Below, piece after piece: positions 1 through 9,011 of a stretch of DNA of 64,000 nt. Every line of letters starts with the position of its first letter. The stretch's first letter is position 1. The translations under genes were made by a program, and so were the position numbers. The notes below the pieces were generated by a model that saw only the letters and a list, made by a program, of their open reading frames with translations, had not been told where the DNA came from and searched no databases. This DNA comes from an uncultured Granulosicoccaceae bacterium (GTDB lineage Bacteria; Pseudomonadota; Gammaproteobacteria; Granulosicoccales; Granulosicoccaceae), in assembly GCA_938003855.1 (NCBI GenBank), contig CALKXD010000144.1:18560-82559 (forward strand), given 5' to 3'.

Positions 1-903
1 CGATTGCTGCATCAGCTGGCCGAAGGTGGTCAGGTCGTTGCTGTTGAGTGCGCTGACGGCACGGTTGACCCGGTCGGTCTCGGCGACAACATGACTGGCG
101 CGGTTGCGGATGACAGGATCGGTGAGCAGGTTCAGGTTGTCGGCCAGTTGCTGCGGGGTGACATTAGCAAGCTGGGTGGCACCGGTGGCGGGCTGCAGGG
201 CCGCATGTGCGGCATTGCAGTCTCGAACTCTGTCGTTGTAGGCGCTTTCGCTTAGTTCGCGGCGCTGGTTGGTGTTACTGATGATGATCCGGTAGTCACC
301 GAGTTGCAGGGGCACGTGCTGGTAGTCAAGGGTGTCGCAGTGCAGGGCGAGGGCGTGATTTTCTTTGGCCATAGCGACGGCGAATTGATCCATAATACCG
401 CACTGCACGCCGACAAAATTATTCTCGGCACGGCGCGACAGTACGGCGAGCTCGGTGTTGCTCATGGCGCCGTTGAATAATTGATTCAGGGCAAACGCGG
501 TCAGCACTTCTATAGAGGCCGATGAAGACAGCCCGGCGCCATTGGGGACATTGCCGGAGTAGTACAGTTGCAGACCTTCAATGCGATGGTCCAGATCGAT
601 GAACTCTTTAATAACTCCCAGGGGATAGTTGACCCAGGAGTCATCGCCTTGGCGGGTGCTAAGCCCGGATCCGCGCAAACTGGCGCGCTCGGGGAAATTT
701 TCGGAATAAAACTCTATAGCCTGGTCGTCGGTGCGGCGTACATACAGTGTGTTGCCGCGATTAATCGCGCAGGGGAACACCGGTCCACCGTTGAAGTCGG
801 TATATTCACCAATGAGATTGACTCTGCCGGGTGCATGAAAGCCTAGAACAGAATGTTCTGTGCCGCCAAACACACGGATGAATTTTTCCACAGCACTTGT
901 CAT
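1..903 (-). CDS. galK: Galactokinase, 3' end cut by window edge
   Basis: Phosphorylates alpha-D-galactose to galactose-1-phosphate with ATP in the cytoplasm, the first Leloir-pathway step. The reverse strand reads without a stop from ATG at 903 to the window edge, about 300 residues. The galactokinase signature GRVNLIGEYTDFNGG lies near residue 26 and the GHMP ATP-binding loop PNGAGLSSSAS near residue 120; the C-terminal part lies outside the window. The start overlaps the stop of the upstream alpha-galactosidase by four bases (ATGA), implying translational coupling. That pairing fits release of galactose followed by its phosphorylation. Motifs are seen; the specific substrate is inferred from family and neighbour. 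Confidence 0.93.
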   Translation of the reverse strand, partial: MTSAVEKFIRVFGGTEHSVLGFHAPGRVNLIGEYTDFNGGPVFPCAINRGNTLYVRRTDDQAIEFYSENFPERASLRGSGLSTRQGDDSWVNYPLGVIKEFIDLDHRIEGLQLYYSGNVPNGAGLSSSASIEVLTAFALNQLFNGAMSNTELAVLSRRAENNFVGVQCGIMDQFAVAMAKENHALALHCDTLDYQHVPLQLGDYRIIISNTNQRRELSESAYNDRVRDCNAAHAALQPATGATQLANVTPQQLADNLNLLTDPVIRNRASHVVAETDRVNRAVSALNSNDLTTFGQLMQQS

Positions 904-3032
904 ATTGCGGTAATTTCCAACAGTAGTGAGGATTGCGCCGGCAGTACCGGCAATGTCAGGCCAACCGTCATCAGCAAGCTGCCAGAGAGCGTGACAGTCT
1001 GGCGCAGCCATCCGGGAGTGTGCTTTGCAAAGTGCTCCAGTTCAGCCAGGTTGAGGCTGGCCGGTGTTACGGTATATTGCATATTTTCGTTCAGCCCGCA
1101 CGGGCACAGAATACCGCTGGTGGTGTTTTTCAAGCTGCTTTCGGCGACGACAAACCACAGGGAATTCTGTTTGTCTTCAGAGACCAGGCCGCTGCACACC
1201 AGATTTGGCACCGGGCTGTCGAGTCGCCAGCTGGTTGATTCGCTGATCCATTCACGGTGTTTTTTATACAGGCTGACGTAGTAGTTCAGTGTGTCTGTTT
1301 CTTCCCGGTCGAGGTGGCGGGCGTCTACCTCGTAGCCGAACTGACCTTGCAGCGCGACAATCGCGCGGGTGTGAATGTTAATCTCGCGGCCGGTCAGATG
1401 TGCTTTGGCGTGACCGATGTGTGCGCCCATAATTTCGGGCGGGGTAAACAAACTATAGCCGCGTTGTATCTGTACCCGGTCAATGGCGTCTATCGAGTCG
1501 GAGGTCCAGACCCGTCCGGTGTGCTGCAGGACGCCCCAGTCAGCACGGGCACCACCGGAGGCGCAGCTTTCTATTTCCAGCTGCGGGAATGTTTCGTTGA
1601 GCTTGTCCATCAGCTGGTAGCAGGCGGGAGTCTGTTTCAGCATTTGACTGCAGCGACCGTCGCCACCCATCACGACGTCGCGGTTGTAATCCCACTTGAT
1701 GTAGTCGATGTCGTGTTCCTCAACCAGCGCGCTGATGTGCTCGAATAAATAGTCAAATACTTCCGGCAGGGCCAGGTTGAGCACCAACTGGTTGCGCGCC
1801 AGCGGTGTCTGATAGGGCGTCAGATGCAGTGCCCATTCAGGGTGCGCTCTATATAGATCGCTATCCGGGTTGACCATTTCGGGTTCGAACCACAGGCCAA
1901 ACTGCATGCCGGCGTTACGGACATAGCTGACCAGCGGGCCCAGGCCGTCGGGGTAGACGGTTTTGTCGACGGTCCAGTCACCGAGTCCGGCGTTGTCTGA
2001 TCGCCGTGCCTGAAACCAGCCGTCGTCTAGAATAAAACGCTCGGCGCCTATATTTTTTGCGGCATCGATCAGCGCATAGAGTTTGTTGATGTCGTGGTCG
2101 AAGTACAGCGCTTCCCAGCTGTTGGCGTGTACCGGTCTGGGGCTTCGAGTCCACTCGGGCAGCAGCTGCTGGCGTGCGTAGCGGTGCATGGCCTGACTGG
2201 CGGCATTCATGCCGGAGCTTCGTACCAGATACACCGCCGGTGTGGTGACTGCCTGGCCGGCGTCGAGTGTCAGTTCGGCGGTATCCAGTGCAATGCCGCA
2301 TTGCAGATAGCATCTGCCGTCACTGAGTTGCTCAATGAGGGTTCGGTGGCTGCCGCTCCAGGCCAGTTGTGTCAGTAGGACATCGCCATTCTGCTCGCTG
2401 AAGCCGTGTTCACCTGTCACGCAACCCGGGTAGCTTTCGTGGCTGGTGCGTCCGCGATGGTTTTCCAGCTGCAGGGCCACCGGACCGATAGCGTTGCGTT
2501 GGGTTTGAAACTCCAGGCCCCAGCGGCCGTAGAGGGTCTGGCATTCGCGATGATTGTGTGGCAACGGCAGGGTGGCGCTGGCCAGATGATCAACGTGAAA
2601 AGGGCTGTCACCGGTGTTGCGCAGTTGTGTGTTGATAGAGAGCACGTCGCTTTCATGATGCAGTTCCAGTTGCACCGATACGGCGATCCCGGCGGCTTCG
2701 TCGTGCAGATCGATGTTGATGGAAAACTCGTCGGTACTGACAGACTGGCGTTGCAGGCAGTGCGCAAACGCGGCACCGTTGCGATGTCCGCGCAGGGCCG
2801 GCCTGCAATCGATGCCGCTGGATGCCTGCGGGAATAAAGACAGCGGCACGGCGGCGTCGAGTTTTGCCTGAGGCAGCGGCAGATCGGTGATCTGCGCCAG
2901 TGCAGCATCGTTGACACCATCCGGCAGCGCGCGACCAAACCAGGCGATGGCGGGTATATCGTGCTCGCCCTGTGCCAGCAGTAGCAGGGTCGTTGTGCCA
3001 GTGTCGAGTCGCCAGACGTGGGCTGTGTTCAT
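900..3032 (-). CDS. GH36 alpha-galactosidase (cytoplasmic)
   Basis: Hydrolyses terminal alpha-1,6-galactosyl residues of melibiose, raffinose-type sugars or galactomannan fragments. The chosen start gives 710 residues, the usual size of GH36 enzymes such as E. coli RafA. The KWDYNRD motif carries the expected nucleophile Asp, and the later DSIDAIDR motif carries the acid/base Asp. No signal peptide is visible, so oligosaccharides must be imported first. The start at 3032 was chosen because AGGAAG precedes it at good spacing. The frame stays open to an ATG at 3269, but those 79 extra residues look unlike protein and occupy the promoter region. The gene overlaps galK by four bases. The family is firm; the natural substrate is not. 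Confidence 0.92.
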   Translation of the reverse strand: MNTAHVWRLDTGTTTLLLLAQGEHDIPAIAWFGRALPDGVNDAALAQITDLPLPQAKLDAAVPLSLFPQASSGIDCRPALRGHRNGAAFAHCLQRQSVSTDEFSINIDLHDEAAGIAVSVQLELHHESDVLSINTQLRNTGDSPFHVDHLASATLPLPHNHRECQTLYGRWGLEFQTQRNAIGPVALQLENHRGRTSHESYPGCVTGEHGFSEQNGDVLLTQLAWSGSHRTLIEQLSDGRCYLQCGIALDTAELTLDAGQAVTTPAVYLVRSSGMNAASQAMHRYARQQLLPEWTRSPRPVHANSWEALYFDHDINKLYALIDAAKNIGAERFILDDGWFQARRSDNAGLGDWTVDKTVYPDGLGPLVSYVRNAGMQFGLWFEPEMVNPDSDLYRAHPEWALHLTPYQTPLARNQLVLNLALPEVFDYLFEHISALVEEHDIDYIKWDYNRDVVMGGDGRCSQMLKQTPACYQLMDKLNETFPQLEIESCASGGARADWGVLQHTGRVWTSDSIDAIDRVQIQRGYSLFTPPEIMGAHIGHAKAHLTGREINIHTRAIVALQGQFGYEVDARHLDREETDTLNYYVSLYKKHREWISESTSWRLDSPVPNLVCSGLVSEDKQNSLWFVVAESSLKNTTSGILCPCGLNENMQYTVTPASLNLAELEHFAKHTPGWLRQTVTLSGSLLMTVGLTLPVLPAQSSLLLEITAI

Positions 3033-3376
3033 ACTGCTTCCTGCGGCCGATGCCACGGTGGGTTGTGGAGGCCGGTACTGGATCTGACGGCAGCTGGCAC
3101 GCTGCCCGTCACCCACTGCGGTGTTGTCACCGAACGGCACGCTGATGCGAAGCAGGGGTCTGTGCGTTTTTTGATAATTGTGTTCAAGATCGTCCAGTGA
3201 AACAATGGCGGTGCGAAGCGATGGCTCCGGGAGGCTTCGCGGCACGCGATTTTGCCATACCTTTAGCAAGCCGTGGCGAATTTACAAGCGGGATTCCGGT
3301 TAGGGGCAATCGCTGGATTGCCTGATGCCTCTACAGTATGCCCGGTCAAATCTGCAACCTTGGGGAGTAATATTCA
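3033..3376. promoter_or_regulatory. Divergent control region, alpha-galactosidase / ABC ATPase
   Basis: This 344-base stretch separates the divergent alpha-galactosidase and ABC ATPase genes and must hold both promoters. A perfect inverted repeat, GGCAATC-GCTG-GATTGCC at 3305-3322, lies about 55 bases before the ATPase start and could be a regulator site or a leader hairpin. No convincing -35/-10 pair was found and no regulator gene is adjacent. The only long frame across it is the N-terminal extension of the alpha-galactosidase, judged non-coding. Confidence 0.45.
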
Positions 3377-4462
3377 TTGTCGAGTGTTGAACTGGTAAAT
3401 GCCGTAAAACGTTTTGGCGACACCGAGGTCATTCACGGGATTTCGCTCGCCATTGAACAGGGCGACTTCGTCGTGTTTGTCGGTCCTTCCGGCTGTGGTA
3501 AGTCTACTCTGCTGCGCATGATCGCCGGTCTGGAAGATCTATCCGAAGGCGAGGTGCATATCGGCGAGCGCGACGTAACCGATATGGCCGCGGTTGATCG
3601 GGGTATCGCCATGGTGTTTCAATCCTACGCACTGTATCCGCACATGACCGTGGCTGAGAATATGGGCTTTGGTCTGAAAATGAACGGTGTCGCCAAAGAG
3701 GTGGTGGCGGAGAAAGTCGGTGCCGCTGCGGAAATTCTGCAGTTGCAGGCCTTACTCGACCGCAAACCGAAGAATCTTTCCGGCGGGCAGCGTCAGCGCG
3801 TGGCGATTGGTCGGGCTATTGTTCGCAACCCGGAGGTTTTTCTGTTTGACGAGCCCCTGTCAAACCTTGACGCCGAACTACGCGTGGAAATGCGTTTGCA
3901 GATAGCGCGGCTGCACAAAAGCCTCGATGCCACAATGATCTACGTGACGCACGATCAAGTCGAAGCGATGACGATGGCCGATAAAATAGTCGTGCTCAGA
4001 GGTGGCTACCTTGAGCAGATGGGCTCTCCACTGGAGCTCTACCAGCGGCCGCAGAATATATTTGTTGCCGGGTTTATCGGGTCGCCGAAAATGAATTTCC
4101 TCAAGGGCACACTGGACGACGCCAGTGCCACACAGGTTGCCGTGGTCCTTGACAATGCACAGCGTATTTCACTGCCGGTTAACGGTTCGTCGCTGACCGT
4201 CGGCGACGCGGTAACTATCGGTATCCGGCCGGAAGACATGCTCGATGATGGTGGCGATATCGCGGTCGATTTAAGCGTCGATGTTGTCGAGCGACTGGGT
4301 GGTAGCACTTTCCTGTATGGCACTTGCTGCAACACCCCGAATTTTGTCACGCAGCGTGCCGGTGCCGACATGACTCAGGTCGGTGATCAGGTCTCGCTGA
4401 ACGTCAGCGCGGAGCGCGTCTATCTGTTTGACAGTCAGGGACTTGCTGTCGACCTGTCATGA
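3377..4462 (+). CDS. Sugar ABC importer ATPase (UgpC/MsmK/MalK type)
   Basis: Energises a sugar ABC importer at the inner membrane. The 361 residues show Walker A GPSGCGKST (36-44), the signature LSGGQRQR near 134, Walker B FLFDEP near 154, and a C-terminal TOBE-type region typical of the CUT1 sugar subfamily. The start is TTG, preceded by GGGGAG at nine bases; no ATG or GTG fits better. No permease or binding-protein gene lies beside it, unlike the two other ATPases of this class in the window (24873 and 44823). It may serve a transporter encoded elsewhere or be shared. Its position divergent from alpha-galactosidase suggests alpha-galactoside uptake, an inference. Confidence 0.92.
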   Translation: MSSVELVNAVKRFGDTEVIHGISLAIEQGDFVVFVGPSGCGKSTLLRMIAGLEDLSEGEVHIGERDVTDMAAVDRGIAMVFQSYALYPHMTVAENMGFGLKMNGVAKEVVAEKVGAAAEILQLQALLDRKPKNLSGGQRQRVAIGRAIVRNPEVFLFDEPLSNLDAELRVEMRLQIARLHKSLDATMIYVTHDQVEAMTMADKIVVLRGGYLEQMGSPLELYQRPQNIFVAGFIGSPKMNFLKGTLDDASATQVAVVLDNAQRISLPVNGSSLTVGDAVTIGIRPEDMLDDGGDIAVDLSVDVVERLGGSTFLYGTCCNTPNFVTQRAGADMTQVGDQVSLNVSAERVYLFDSQGLAVDLS

Positions 4463-4643
4463 CGACGACGGCTGTTGGCGGGGTACATACCGCTAGCCCG
4501 CGGACGGAGTACGGTCTCTTTATCAAAGTGTCTGCCGCCGGGGTAGGGTCGGCTCAGGTTGTTTCAGCTGACTCAATATAAAAACCAAAATCAGCTAAGC
4601 AATGACAGGCGCTCGCCGTAATGATAGATACAACGAGCGCAAT

Positions 4644-4670
4644 ACTCTGAGGCCACTTTGGGCCTTGAGT
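4644..4670 (+). other. Stem-loop ahead of the EAL-HDOD gene
   Basis: ACTC-TG-AGGCC pairs with GGCCT-T-GAGT around the loop ACTTTG: nine base pairs with one small internal loop. It lies 182 bases after the ATPase stop and 33 bases before the next gene's ATG. It could act as a leader structure or as a terminator for the upstream gene, but no U-run follows, so its role is open. Confidence 0.35.
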
Positions 4671-4703
4671 GCGGTTTAGCCTTCCCCAGTGGGACCACGT
4701 GGT

Positions 4704-5912
4704 ATGACGCAGTTTTTTATCGGGCGCCAGCCAATCCTGAATTCCGTCGGCGAAACGATCGCCTACGAGTTGTTGTTTCGCTCGAGTGAAAGCAACGCCT
4801 TTGATCCGTCGGTCGATGGAGATGCTGCGACCTCTCAGGTCCTGATAAATGCGGTTGCTGAACTGGGGTTAAACAAGATAGTCGGCGACAAGCTTGCGTT
4901 TGTGAATTTGACCAACCGGTTTCTTGAGCACCCGGAGTTGCTTGAGTTTCTGCCGCGAGAGCGCGTCGTGCTGGAGATTCTGGAGACGATCGAACTCAAT
5001 GAGGCGGTGCTCAGAGGGGTTGAGAGATTGTCCCGCTCTCATTACACCCTGGCGCTTGATGACTATTGCCGCAGCGATGATCTGGCGGCGCTGCTCCCGC
5101 ATGTACAGGTCGTCAAGTACGACATCACGCAATACAGTGAAGAAGAACTGTGCGGCATTGCCAGCCGGCGCAAAGGCAGTTTTCCGAAGCTGCTCGCCGA
5201 GCGCGTCGAAACGATTGAACAGTACACCTTCCTGCGTCAGGCGGGATGGGATTATTTTCAGGGCTATTTTTTCTCCAAGCCCGAAATCATGACCGGGCGA
5301 AAGATCCCTGCCAACAAAGGCACATTACTGCATCTGCTGGCGCAACTGAACAATGATGCGGTGACTATTGAAGAGATCGCCAACATCATGAGTCGAGAGG
5401 TCTCACTCGGTATACGGGCGCTGAGATATGTTAATTCACCACTGACCGGTCTGGTGCAGGAGGTGACATCAATCAAGCAGGCTGCTGTTTTATTAGGGCG
5501 GGAGACTATTCGGCACTGGGTGATTATGCTGCTGGTGGCAGATCTGAACGACAAGCCCATGGAGTTGGTGAACATGGCATTGATACGCGGGCGTTTTTGT
5601 CAGCTTGCGGCTCGTTCGGAGCGACTTGACGATGAATACACCTGCTTTACGGCGGGACTGCTGTCACTGGTTGATGTGATGATGAGTGCGAAAATGGAGG
5701 ACGTGCTGGAAAATATCTCGGCAACACAAGAGCTGCGCAATATACTGATCGACGATCAGGGGCGTGCCAGCGAGCTGATACAAGCGGTGAAATTTATCGA
5801 GTGCAATCATGGGGTCGCTGAGTGCAGTGTGCCGATCAGTGACGCTTTGAATGACGCCTACATTGATGCCATTCAGTGGGCCAGCCTGACAACAAAAATA
5901 ATCAACGCTTAG
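4704..5912 (+). CDS. EAL-HDOD (YuxH-type) signalling protein
   Basis: A cytoplasmic regulator with an N-terminal EAL-like domain (about residues 1-200) and a C-terminal HDOD domain (about 200-400). The EAL part is degenerate: YELLFR replaces the catalytic EAL motif, though LEILETIE, ALDDY, VKYDI and FQGYFFSKP keep the fold recognisable. It probably does not hydrolyse c-di-GMP. Related proteins such as Vibrio CdgJ affect motility and biofilm, but c-di-GMP binding here is unproven. The start at ATG 4704 was preferred over GTG 4689 because MTQFFIGRQPIL matches the usual family N-terminus. It runs convergently into the LuxR-type gene ten bases away. Confidence 0.86.
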   Translation: MTQFFIGRQPILNSVGETIAYELLFRSSESNAFDPSVDGDAATSQVLINAVAELGLNKIVGDKLAFVNLTNRFLEHPELLEFLPRERVVLEILETIELNEAVLRGVERLSRSHYTLALDDYCRSDDLAALLPHVQVVKYDITQYSEEELCGIASRRKGSFPKLLAERVETIEQYTFLRQAGWDYFQGYFFSKPEIMTGRKIPANKGTLLHLLAQLNNDAVTIEEIANIMSREVSLGIRALRYVNSPLTGLVQEVTSIKQAAVLLGRETIRHWVIMLLVADLNDKPMELVNMALIRGRFCQLAARSERLDDEYTCFTAGLLSLVDVMMSAKMEDVLENISATQELRNILIDDQGRASELIQAVKFIECNHGVAECSVPISDALNDAYIDAIQWASLTTKIINA

Positions 5913-5921
5913 TCGCCGCTG

Positions 5922-6464
5922 CTACGGACCGAGCAGGTCTTCGAAGAACCAGGCGGCGAGTTCGTGGCGGCCTTTTAATGCTGATTTGCGGTAAACACTG
6001 GTCGCTTGCTGTCGCACTGTTTTCTCGTGCGTGCTGCGCAACACGGCTATCTCTTTAAAGCTCAGACCCTTTAGCAGGCCGATAGTAATTTCCTGTTCGC
6101 TGGCCGTGAGTTTCCATGCATCGAATTGCTTTTGCATAACATCGCGGTATTGGCGGCCGATCTCGTCGCTTCGATCATCGAGCTTTTGCAGCTGGCCTCT
6201 GGCAAGAGCCAGTTGTGCCTGTAGCGAGTTGATTGCTTTTGTTGCCTGCAGGTATTCCTGCAGCAGCATCGCGGCGATCAGTAGCGCCAGACATAACAGC
6301 GCCAGATCATCGAGCATCTGCAGCAGGGATTCTCCGTCATTGAATTCTGCCGCGATCTGCACTGCTGAGGCGGCCAGTACGATTAGCGTAAAGCCGCCGA
6401 ACAGCATGCGCCTGAAACGACCGGGTTGTGTGTAGTCGCCGTCAGCCTGGTTGAATATATTCAT
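5922..6464 (-). CDS. Membrane-anchored LuxR-type transcription regulator
   Basis: A 180-residue protein with two hydrophobic segments (about 22-40 and 53-68), a hydrophilic probable coiled coil (about 70-112) and a C-terminal LuxR/GerE helix-turn-helix (about 118-172, LTASEQEITIGLLKGLSFKE onward). This layout places the DNA-binding domain in the cytoplasm, tethered to the inner membrane. It has no receiver or autoinducer domain, so the signal is unknown. No good ribosome-binding site precedes the ATG. A direct repeat lies just upstream (6493-6530) and could be its own target. Its targets cannot be read; the convergent EAL-HDOD gene and the divergent peroxidase-like gene are neighbours only. 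Confidence 0.82.
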   Translation of the reverse strand: MNIFNQADGDYTQPGRFRRMLFGGFTLIVLAASAVQIAAEFNDGESLLQMLDDLALLCLALLIAAMLLQEYLQATKAINSLQAQLALARGQLQKLDDRSDEIGRQYRDVMQKQFDAWKLTASEQEITIGLLKGLSFKEIAVLRSTHEKTVRQQATSVYRKSALKGRHELAAWFFEDLLGP

Positions 6465-6492
6465 AAATAAAACAATACATTGCCGGTGTATA

Positions 6493-6530
6493 GGACGTAT
6501 GCCGGATGCCCGTGTCTGGCGTATGTCGGA
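6493..6530. repeat. Imperfect direct repeat upstream of LuxR-type gene
   Basis: GGACGTATGCCGGA (6493-6506) and TGGCGTATGTCGGA (6517-6530) match at 11 of 14 positions, 24 bases apart start to start. They lie 29-66 bases upstream of the LuxR-type start. The spacing, a little over two helical turns, suits a dimeric DNA-binding protein. Autoregulation is inferred only. Confidence 0.35.
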
Positions 6531-6697
6531 GAGTTAACATCGCTGTTTGATACATAAGTCTGATGGTCGTTCAGTCCCCTGACGACGATGGTACAGAGGT
6601 GGCGTGATTTAACACCAGTACCTGCATTTTGCAGTCGGTATGTGACCGCAAAAGCCCGACCACGCCACAGGTTATCCAACCAGAGTTTATCTAACCT

Positions 6698-7978
6698 ATG
6701 GGGACACAGTCTATGCGCATCGAGTATTCAACAGCGGCAATCTGCCAGGTTGCTTTGTATTGTATTTCAAAGTCGGGCATCGCTCTGCGTGAGCGGAGCC
6801 GCGCGCCCCGGTTACGGGCATGGGCGGCCAGCGTGTTGTTACTGCCGTTGCTACCGGCCTGTGAAAACTTTACGCCGCAACCGGTAAATTTCGGGCAGGA
6901 AGACATCATCACCGTCGGTGATCTGCACACGATAGAAATTGACGGCCGTGTTGTTTCATCGCTGCCGGCTAACGCGCAGCCGGTGGATTCTGCGACGGTT
7001 GCGCTCGGCAAGGTGCTGTTCTGGGATCCGATACTATCCGGTGACAGAGATGTCGCCTGCGCCACCTGCCACTTACCCGACAAGGCTTACACCGACGGTC
7101 TGGTGCAGAGTATTGGTGTTGGTGGCGTCGGGGTTGGTGTGGATCGAGTGGCCGGAGCGATTGGAACCGTCAAGCGCAATAGCCAGGGCCTGATCAATAC
7201 GCGCTGGAACGGTATTAACGAACTGGGTGTGTTTGATGATCTGGAAGCGCCGATGTTCTGGGACAACCGCCTGCAGAGTCTGGAGTTGCAGGCGCTGGAA
7301 CCGATTCGGGATCACAAGGAAATGCGTGGTGACCGATTTGCCAGGGATGAGATAGGTGCTGAGGTGATACGACGGTTGCGCGCAATTGATGATTACAGAA
7401 TTCTGTTTGAGCAGGCATTTGGCACCACAGAGATTACGCTGTCAAAGCTCGGCCAGGCGATTGCGGCATTCGAAAAAACCCTGATCGCTAACAACAGCGC
7501 CTTCGATCGCTGGATGCGCGGTGACCAGGCGGCGATGACCGAAACGCAGCTGTCGGCCTTGCGGGAGTTTGTTGTGTCGGGCTGTGCCGACTGCCACAGC
7601 GGGCCGATGTTTTCAGATTTCCAGCTGCATGTGCTCGGTGTGGCTGATGCGCCCGGTTTGCCGGAGCCCGATAGTGGCGATGGTGCGTTTGCGTTTCGCA
7701 CACCGACACTGCGGCAATTACAGTTTACCGCACCGTATTTCCACAATGGTCGTTTTACCCGATTGATTGATGCGGTGGAGTTTTACGATGACCGGACCCG
7801 TTCAGAGAATCCGCAGGTAGCAGACAGTGCGCTCGACCCGGAGCTCCGGGATCTGGCCGAGATGGATGATGGCCGTGCCGAATTTATTGTGCGTTTTCTG
7901 GAGACCTTAAACGATGAGGGCTTTGATCAGGTGATTCCGCTGTCGGTACCCAGCGGGTTGCCCCCGGGCGGACTCTGA
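6698..7978 (+). CDS. Di-heme cytochrome c peroxidase/MauG-family lipoprotein
   Basis: A probable envelope enzyme that uses two covalently bound hemes to reduce hydrogen peroxide or oxidise a partner. Two CxxCH sites are visible, CATCH (121-125) and CADCH (296-300), in the spacing usual for the bacterial cytochrome c peroxidase/MauG family. TPTLRQLQFTAPYFHNGRF is a typical late family motif. LLPLLPAC at 48-55 is a lipobox, predicting lipid attachment at Cys55. The stretch before the lipobox is unusually long for a signal peptide, so the true start may lie downstream of 6698. Peroxidase and MauG-like roles cannot be told apart from sequence alone. It is followed by an unrelated dioxygenase gene. 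Confidence 0.87.
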   Translation: MGTQSMRIEYSTAAICQVALYCISKSGIALRERSRAPRLRAWAASVLLLPLLPACENFTPQPVNFGQEDIITVGDLHTIEIDGRVVSSLPANAQPVDSATVALGKVLFWDPILSGDRDVACATCHLPDKAYTDGLVQSIGVGGVGVGVDRVAGAIGTVKRNSQGLINTRWNGINELGVFDDLEAPMFWDNRLQSLELQALEPIRDHKEMRGDRFARDEIGAEVIRRLRAIDDYRILFEQAFGTTEITLSKLGQAIAAFEKTLIANNSAFDRWMRGDQAAMTETQLSALREFVVSGCADCHSGPMFSDFQLHVLGVADAPGLPEPDSGDGAFAFRTPTLRQLQFTAPYFHNGRFTRLIDAVEFYDDRTRSENPQVADSALDPELRDLAEMDDGRAEFIVRFLETLNDEGFDQVIPLSVPSGLPPGGL

Positions 7979-8028
7979 TTGCCGTAATGCCTATTGACAG
8001 TGCTGGCTGAATCCTCATAAATAACACC

Positions 8029-8928
8029 GTGTCAGTCAGGGTGAGGATGATGGGGATAACAATAACGCCGGTAGATCAGGCCAGTGCGGGGTTTGCCGCG
8101 CAGGTGGCCGGTATTGATATTGCGGCCGGGGTGTCACTGTCACAAGCGGCCGTGATCGAGGAGGCGATGGACCGCTATGGCGTGCTTATTTTTCGTGATC
8201 AGGTAATTGATGATCAACAGCAGTTTGCGTTCTCACAGTTGTTTGGCCCTATGGAGCAGGCCACCGGGGATATTGCGCAGAGCAGTGAACGGCGTTTGTC
8301 GATGAACATCAATGATATTTCAAACCTTGATAAATCCGGCAAAGTGCTGGCGCGGGATGATCGCAAGCGATTGTTCGGGCTGGGCAATATGTTATGGCAC
8401 TCTGATAGTTCCTTTAAATCGATTCCGGCAAAGTATTCATTATTGTCAGGGCGGGTTGTACCGGAGCGTGGTGGCAATACCGAATTTGCCGATATGCGTG
8501 CCGCGTGGGAAGCGCTTGATCCTGAACTGCAAGACGAGTGTCGTGACCTGGTCTGCGAGCACAGTCAGTTGTATTCGCGCGCCAGTCTCGGGTTTGATAA
8601 CTTTACCGATGAAGAAGTGAAAAAGTGGCAGCCGGTGTGGCAGCAACTGGTTAGAACGCACCCGGGCAGTGGTCGGCAATCGCTGTTTTTATCGTCGCAT
8701 ATCGGCGGTATTCGGGGTTGGCCGGTGCCTGAAGCCAGGATGTTCCTGCGTGACCTCACCGAGCATGCCACGCAGCCGCAGTTTGTCTATATTCATCGCT
8801 GGCGTCAGTGGGATCTGTTGATGTGGGACAACAGGGCGCTTATGCATCGCGCCCGGCGATACGATCATACCGTTGCCAGAGACTTGCATCGCACCACCGT
8901 CTCCGTTGGCGAAGCCGCCAGCGGCTGA
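8029..8928 (+). CDS. TauD/TfdA-family 2-oxoglutarate/Fe(II) dioxygenase
   Basis: Predicted cytoplasmic oxygenase coupling 2-oxoglutarate decarboxylation to hydroxylation of an organic acid. The iron ligands appear as His124 and Asp126 in LWHSDSSFK and His273 in LMHRARRY; Arg284, eleven residues later, matches the 2-oxoglutarate-binding Arg of TfdA. The region around WHSDSSFK-IPA-YSLLSGR resembles TfdA more than TauD, but the substrate cannot be assigned. The start is uncertain: GTG 8029 has no ribosome-binding site, while GTGAGG at 8041-8046 sits close to ATG 8047 and 8050. Length 293-299 residues is normal. No transporter or pathway gene accompanies it. Confidence 0.86.
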   Translation: MSVRVRMMGITITPVDQASAGFAAQVAGIDIAAGVSLSQAAVIEEAMDRYGVLIFRDQVIDDQQQFAFSQLFGPMEQATGDIAQSSERRLSMNINDISNLDKSGKVLARDDRKRLFGLGNMLWHSDSSFKSIPAKYSLLSGRVVPERGGNTEFADMRAAWEALDPELQDECRDLVCEHSQLYSRASLGFDNFTDEEVKKWQPVWQQLVRTHPGSGRQSLFLSSHIGGIRGWPVPEARMFLRDLTEHATQPQFVYIHRWRQWDLLMWDNRALMHRARRYDHTVARDLHRTTVSVGEAASG

Positions 8929-9011
8929 GTCGCTTGCTGTGGTGTTTAAGTGAAGTTCTCAGTCACTGGCGGTGGTCGCCGTTAGCAGCTGTTACTTGCC
9001 GTATTGATCGG

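Noticed and set aside
3033-3269. N-terminal extension of alpha-galactosidase by 79 residues from ATG 3269
   Set aside because: The internal ATG at 3032 has AGGAAG and gives the family length of 710; the extension has no family features and fills the divergent promoter region.
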